Part shown: piece after piece, positions 62,706 to 64,000 of the stretch
Layout: the number at the start of each line of letters is the position of its first letter
Numbering within the stretch: position 1 is the stretch's first letter
Source: Dyella tabacisoli
Lineage (GTDB): Bacteria > Pseudomonadota > Gammaproteobacteria > Xanthomonadales > Rhodanobacteraceae
DNA length: 64,000 nucleotides
NCBI RefSeq assembly: GCF_003350925.1
Contig: NZ_KZ857175.1
Location: 186,001 to 250,000 of the forward strand
Direction of reading: 5' to 3'
The notes under the pieces: model-generated
The model's input: the letters and a program-made list of their open reading frames with translations, nothing else
The model's database searches: none
Told to the model about the DNA's origin: nothing
Program-made: the position numbers and the translations under genes

Positions 62706-63902
62706 TTAATGGATCGTGATGCAGCTCCCCGACTGCTCCGCGATCCAGGCTTTGATAAGTGCCACCCCTTCACGATGCACCGTGCTGCGGCCGATCTCCG
62801 GCATCATTTCGCCGGGATCGGCCGATGCCATGCGATAGGGCAGGATCGAGTCGTCAGGCTTGCCCGGCACGATGTCGAAAAAGTGATCGCCGGTGCCGCG
62901 ACCGGCGGCGACGGGTGGTTTGCAGACGCCTAGATGGCGATCCGCTGCTGCGCTTATGTCGAGCGTCAGCGCGGTTGTGTTTGCCGCACCTTTCGGGTTG
63001 TGGCAGTGGCCGCAATTGATGTCCAGGTAAGCGCGTGCACGTGCGTCGAGCGAGGCGTGGGTGTCCATCCAGTTGGCATTGCGCGGTGCCGAAGCCGGTG
63101 CTGGCGCGCCGCTGAGATAGCCCACCTTCATCAGATGTTCGAGCTGATTCTCGCTATCTTGGGCATAGCGGTAATCTCGGTTGAGATGACGTGCTTTCGG
63201 GCCGATGGGGTGGATTTTGCGGCTGATCCAATCTTGCGCATGGCAACTGGCGCACTGGCTTTCATCCGGCACGACGTAGTTGAAATCCTCACGTGTGCTG
63301 CCTGCGCCAACCAGGGTCAGCGGCAGCACCGCGCCGGTGCGCGCCAGGCTGGCCTCGGTTTGCGCATCGTTCCACACATAGGGCATGGCGGCCCAGCCAT
63401 CGCTACGGCGCACCAGGATGCGTGTCTCGACCAGGTGCACTTGCGCCAGATCCAGGCCTTCGCCGGCGAAGTCGTGCGAGCTGTCGTAGCTGCGTGCGAC
63501 ATCGCTTGGGTTGCCGTCCTTGCCGCCAACTTTTGGGTAGTAGAAAGTCTTGCTGATGATGGTGCCGACTGGAAAATCGAAGGTATCGACGGGGTCGTAT
63601 GTCGCCGACACGCCCTTGGGCATCCAGATCGTGCGCAGCTTATGCGCGTAGTCGGTGAACAAGGGCGTGTTGAGGTCATACGGCACCACGCCCTGGTTCA
63701 ACACCAGTTTGCCGTCGCGTGCTTCCACCACATGCCAGTCGCTGAGCTTGAGTGGTCGCCCATCGGCTTGGAACGCCACCGGCTGCATCTGATTGCTGCA
63801 TGCCGTCAGTAATAAAGCCGGCACCGCCAAGGCGAACATGATGAGTATGCGTAGCCACCGGTTTTTCGAAAACAAGGCCATCGAATCCACTTTCGTCAGC
63901 AT
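62706..63902 (-). CDS. SO2930-family diheme c-type cytochrome (lipoprotein)
   Basis: A 398-residue protein with a lipoprotein signal (LLLTAC). Two haem-binding CxxCH motifs occur, CASCH and CGHCH, and the C-terminal region has MMPEIGRSTVH. This is the SO2930/TIGR03806 family, usually paired with a TIGR03805-type parallel beta-helix protein, as here. Its biochemical role is unknown. The start at 63902 overlaps the upstream stop as TGATG; 63881 (MALFSK) is an alternative with a weak Shine-Dalgarno sequence. Confidence 0.85.
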   Translation of the reverse strand: MLTKVDSMALFSKNRWLRILIMFALAVPALLLTACSNQMQPVAFQADGRPLKLSDWHVVEARDGKLVLNQGVVPYDLNTPLFTDYAHKLRTIWMPKGVSATYDPVDTFDFPVGTIISKTFYYPKVGGKDGNPSDVARSYDSSHDFAGEGLDLAQVHLVETRILVRRSDGWAAMPYVWNDAQTEASLARTGAVLPLTLVGAGSTREDFNYVVPDESQCASCHAQDWISRKIHPIGPKARHLNRDYRYAQDSENQLEHLMKVGYLSGAPAPASAPRNANWMDTHASLDARARAYLDINCGHCHNPKGAANTTALTLDISAAADRHLGVCKPPVAAGRGTGDHFFDIVPGKPDDSILPYRMASADPGEMMPEIGRSTVHREGVALIKAWIAEQSGSCITIH

Positions 63903-64000
63903 CAGGTTTTCGGTGCCGGGTCCAGCACCACCGCCGGCAGCTTCGGCAGCGTGCATTGATAGGGCTTGGTGTCGGTGCTGGGGTTTTTGTAATCGTTGGG
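63902..64000 (-). CDS. C-terminus of a TIGR03805-like parallel beta-helix protein (partial)
   Basis: Only 32 C-terminal residues are visible: YKNPSTDTKPYQCTLPKLP, then AVVLDPAPKT and a stop. I recall the same Cys-Thr-Leu-Pro-x-Leu-Pro tail in the beta-helix partner of SO2930-type cytochromes, and the position directly upstream of that gene agrees. The rest lies outside the window. Confidence 0.6.
   Translation of the reverse strand, partial: PNDYKNPSTDTKPYQCTLPKLPAVVLDPAPKT

Overview
The window is high-GC, gene-dense bacterial chromosome. The organism is most likely a gammaproteobacterium of the Xanthomonadales/Lysobacterales, probably Rhodanobacteraceae (Dyella/Rhodanobacter/Luteibacter-like). 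This is inferred from gene types (E. coli-like Rep, type II thymidine kinase, SecB-GpsA, L28-L33 pair, YcgL, many TonB receptors) and from REP-like GC-rich repeats. No rRNA, tRNA, CRISPR array, transposase or integrase was seen. Both edges cut genes: a lipoprotein on the left and a beta-helix protein on the right.

Layout. 0-9.3 kb: acid phosphatase, AI-2E-family permease, an orphan GH24 lysozyme, rep, tdk, an unknown protein, mutM and gnd. 9.8-13.2 kb: a four-gene GldF/GldG-like ABC operon. 13.4-20.2 kb: housekeeping genes (acyl-CoA desaturase, rpmB-rpmG, secB-gpsA) and a SNF2 helicase. 20.2-25.1 kb: lipoprotein, HAD phosphatase, glk, GH1 beta-glucosidase and a divergent MsmK/UgpC-type ATPase, with a LacI-type operator candidate between the last two. 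25.2-32.8 kb: haem acquisition (Fur-box candidate, haem receptor, hmuSTUV), followed by hemB. 34.2-43.6 kb: a carnitine/gamma-butyrobetaine-type cluster. 43.6-46 kb: LysR plus tautomerase/DUF4865/CMD. 46-56.8 kb: CPA2 antiporter, two tandem GT9 glycosyltransferases, a DUF2135-TPR protein, polysaccharide deacetylase, a large membrane-ankyrin protein and YcgL. 57.2-64 kb: FadL porin, aldehyde dehydrogenase, TonB receptor, and a diheme cytochrome/beta-helix pair.

Two things stand out. First, a ~350-bp repeat occurs twice (1379-1738 plus, 9419-9760 minus), each time upstream of and co-oriented with a gene (AI-2E permease; gnd). Its two copies differ by six compensated base pairs in two hairpins and carry GGA in two hairpin loops, so it looks like a folded RNA, possibly bound by CsrA/RsmA. 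Second, the 34-43.6 kb cluster joins a close CaiD homologue and a CaiT-like BCCT transporter to an ADP-forming acyl-CoA ligase, an acyl-CoA dehydrogenase, a PECR-like SDR lacking the usual Tyr/Lys, a thioesterase, a TorF-type porin and a GlxA-family regulator. No CaiB or CaiC is present. This suggests an unusual CoA-linked route for a trimethylammonium acid.

Smaller signals are 14-15 bp tandem duplications at or just after five stop codons, and a REP-like palindrome that is translated as part of the HmuT signal peptide. All names rest on remembered family features, because no searches could be run.
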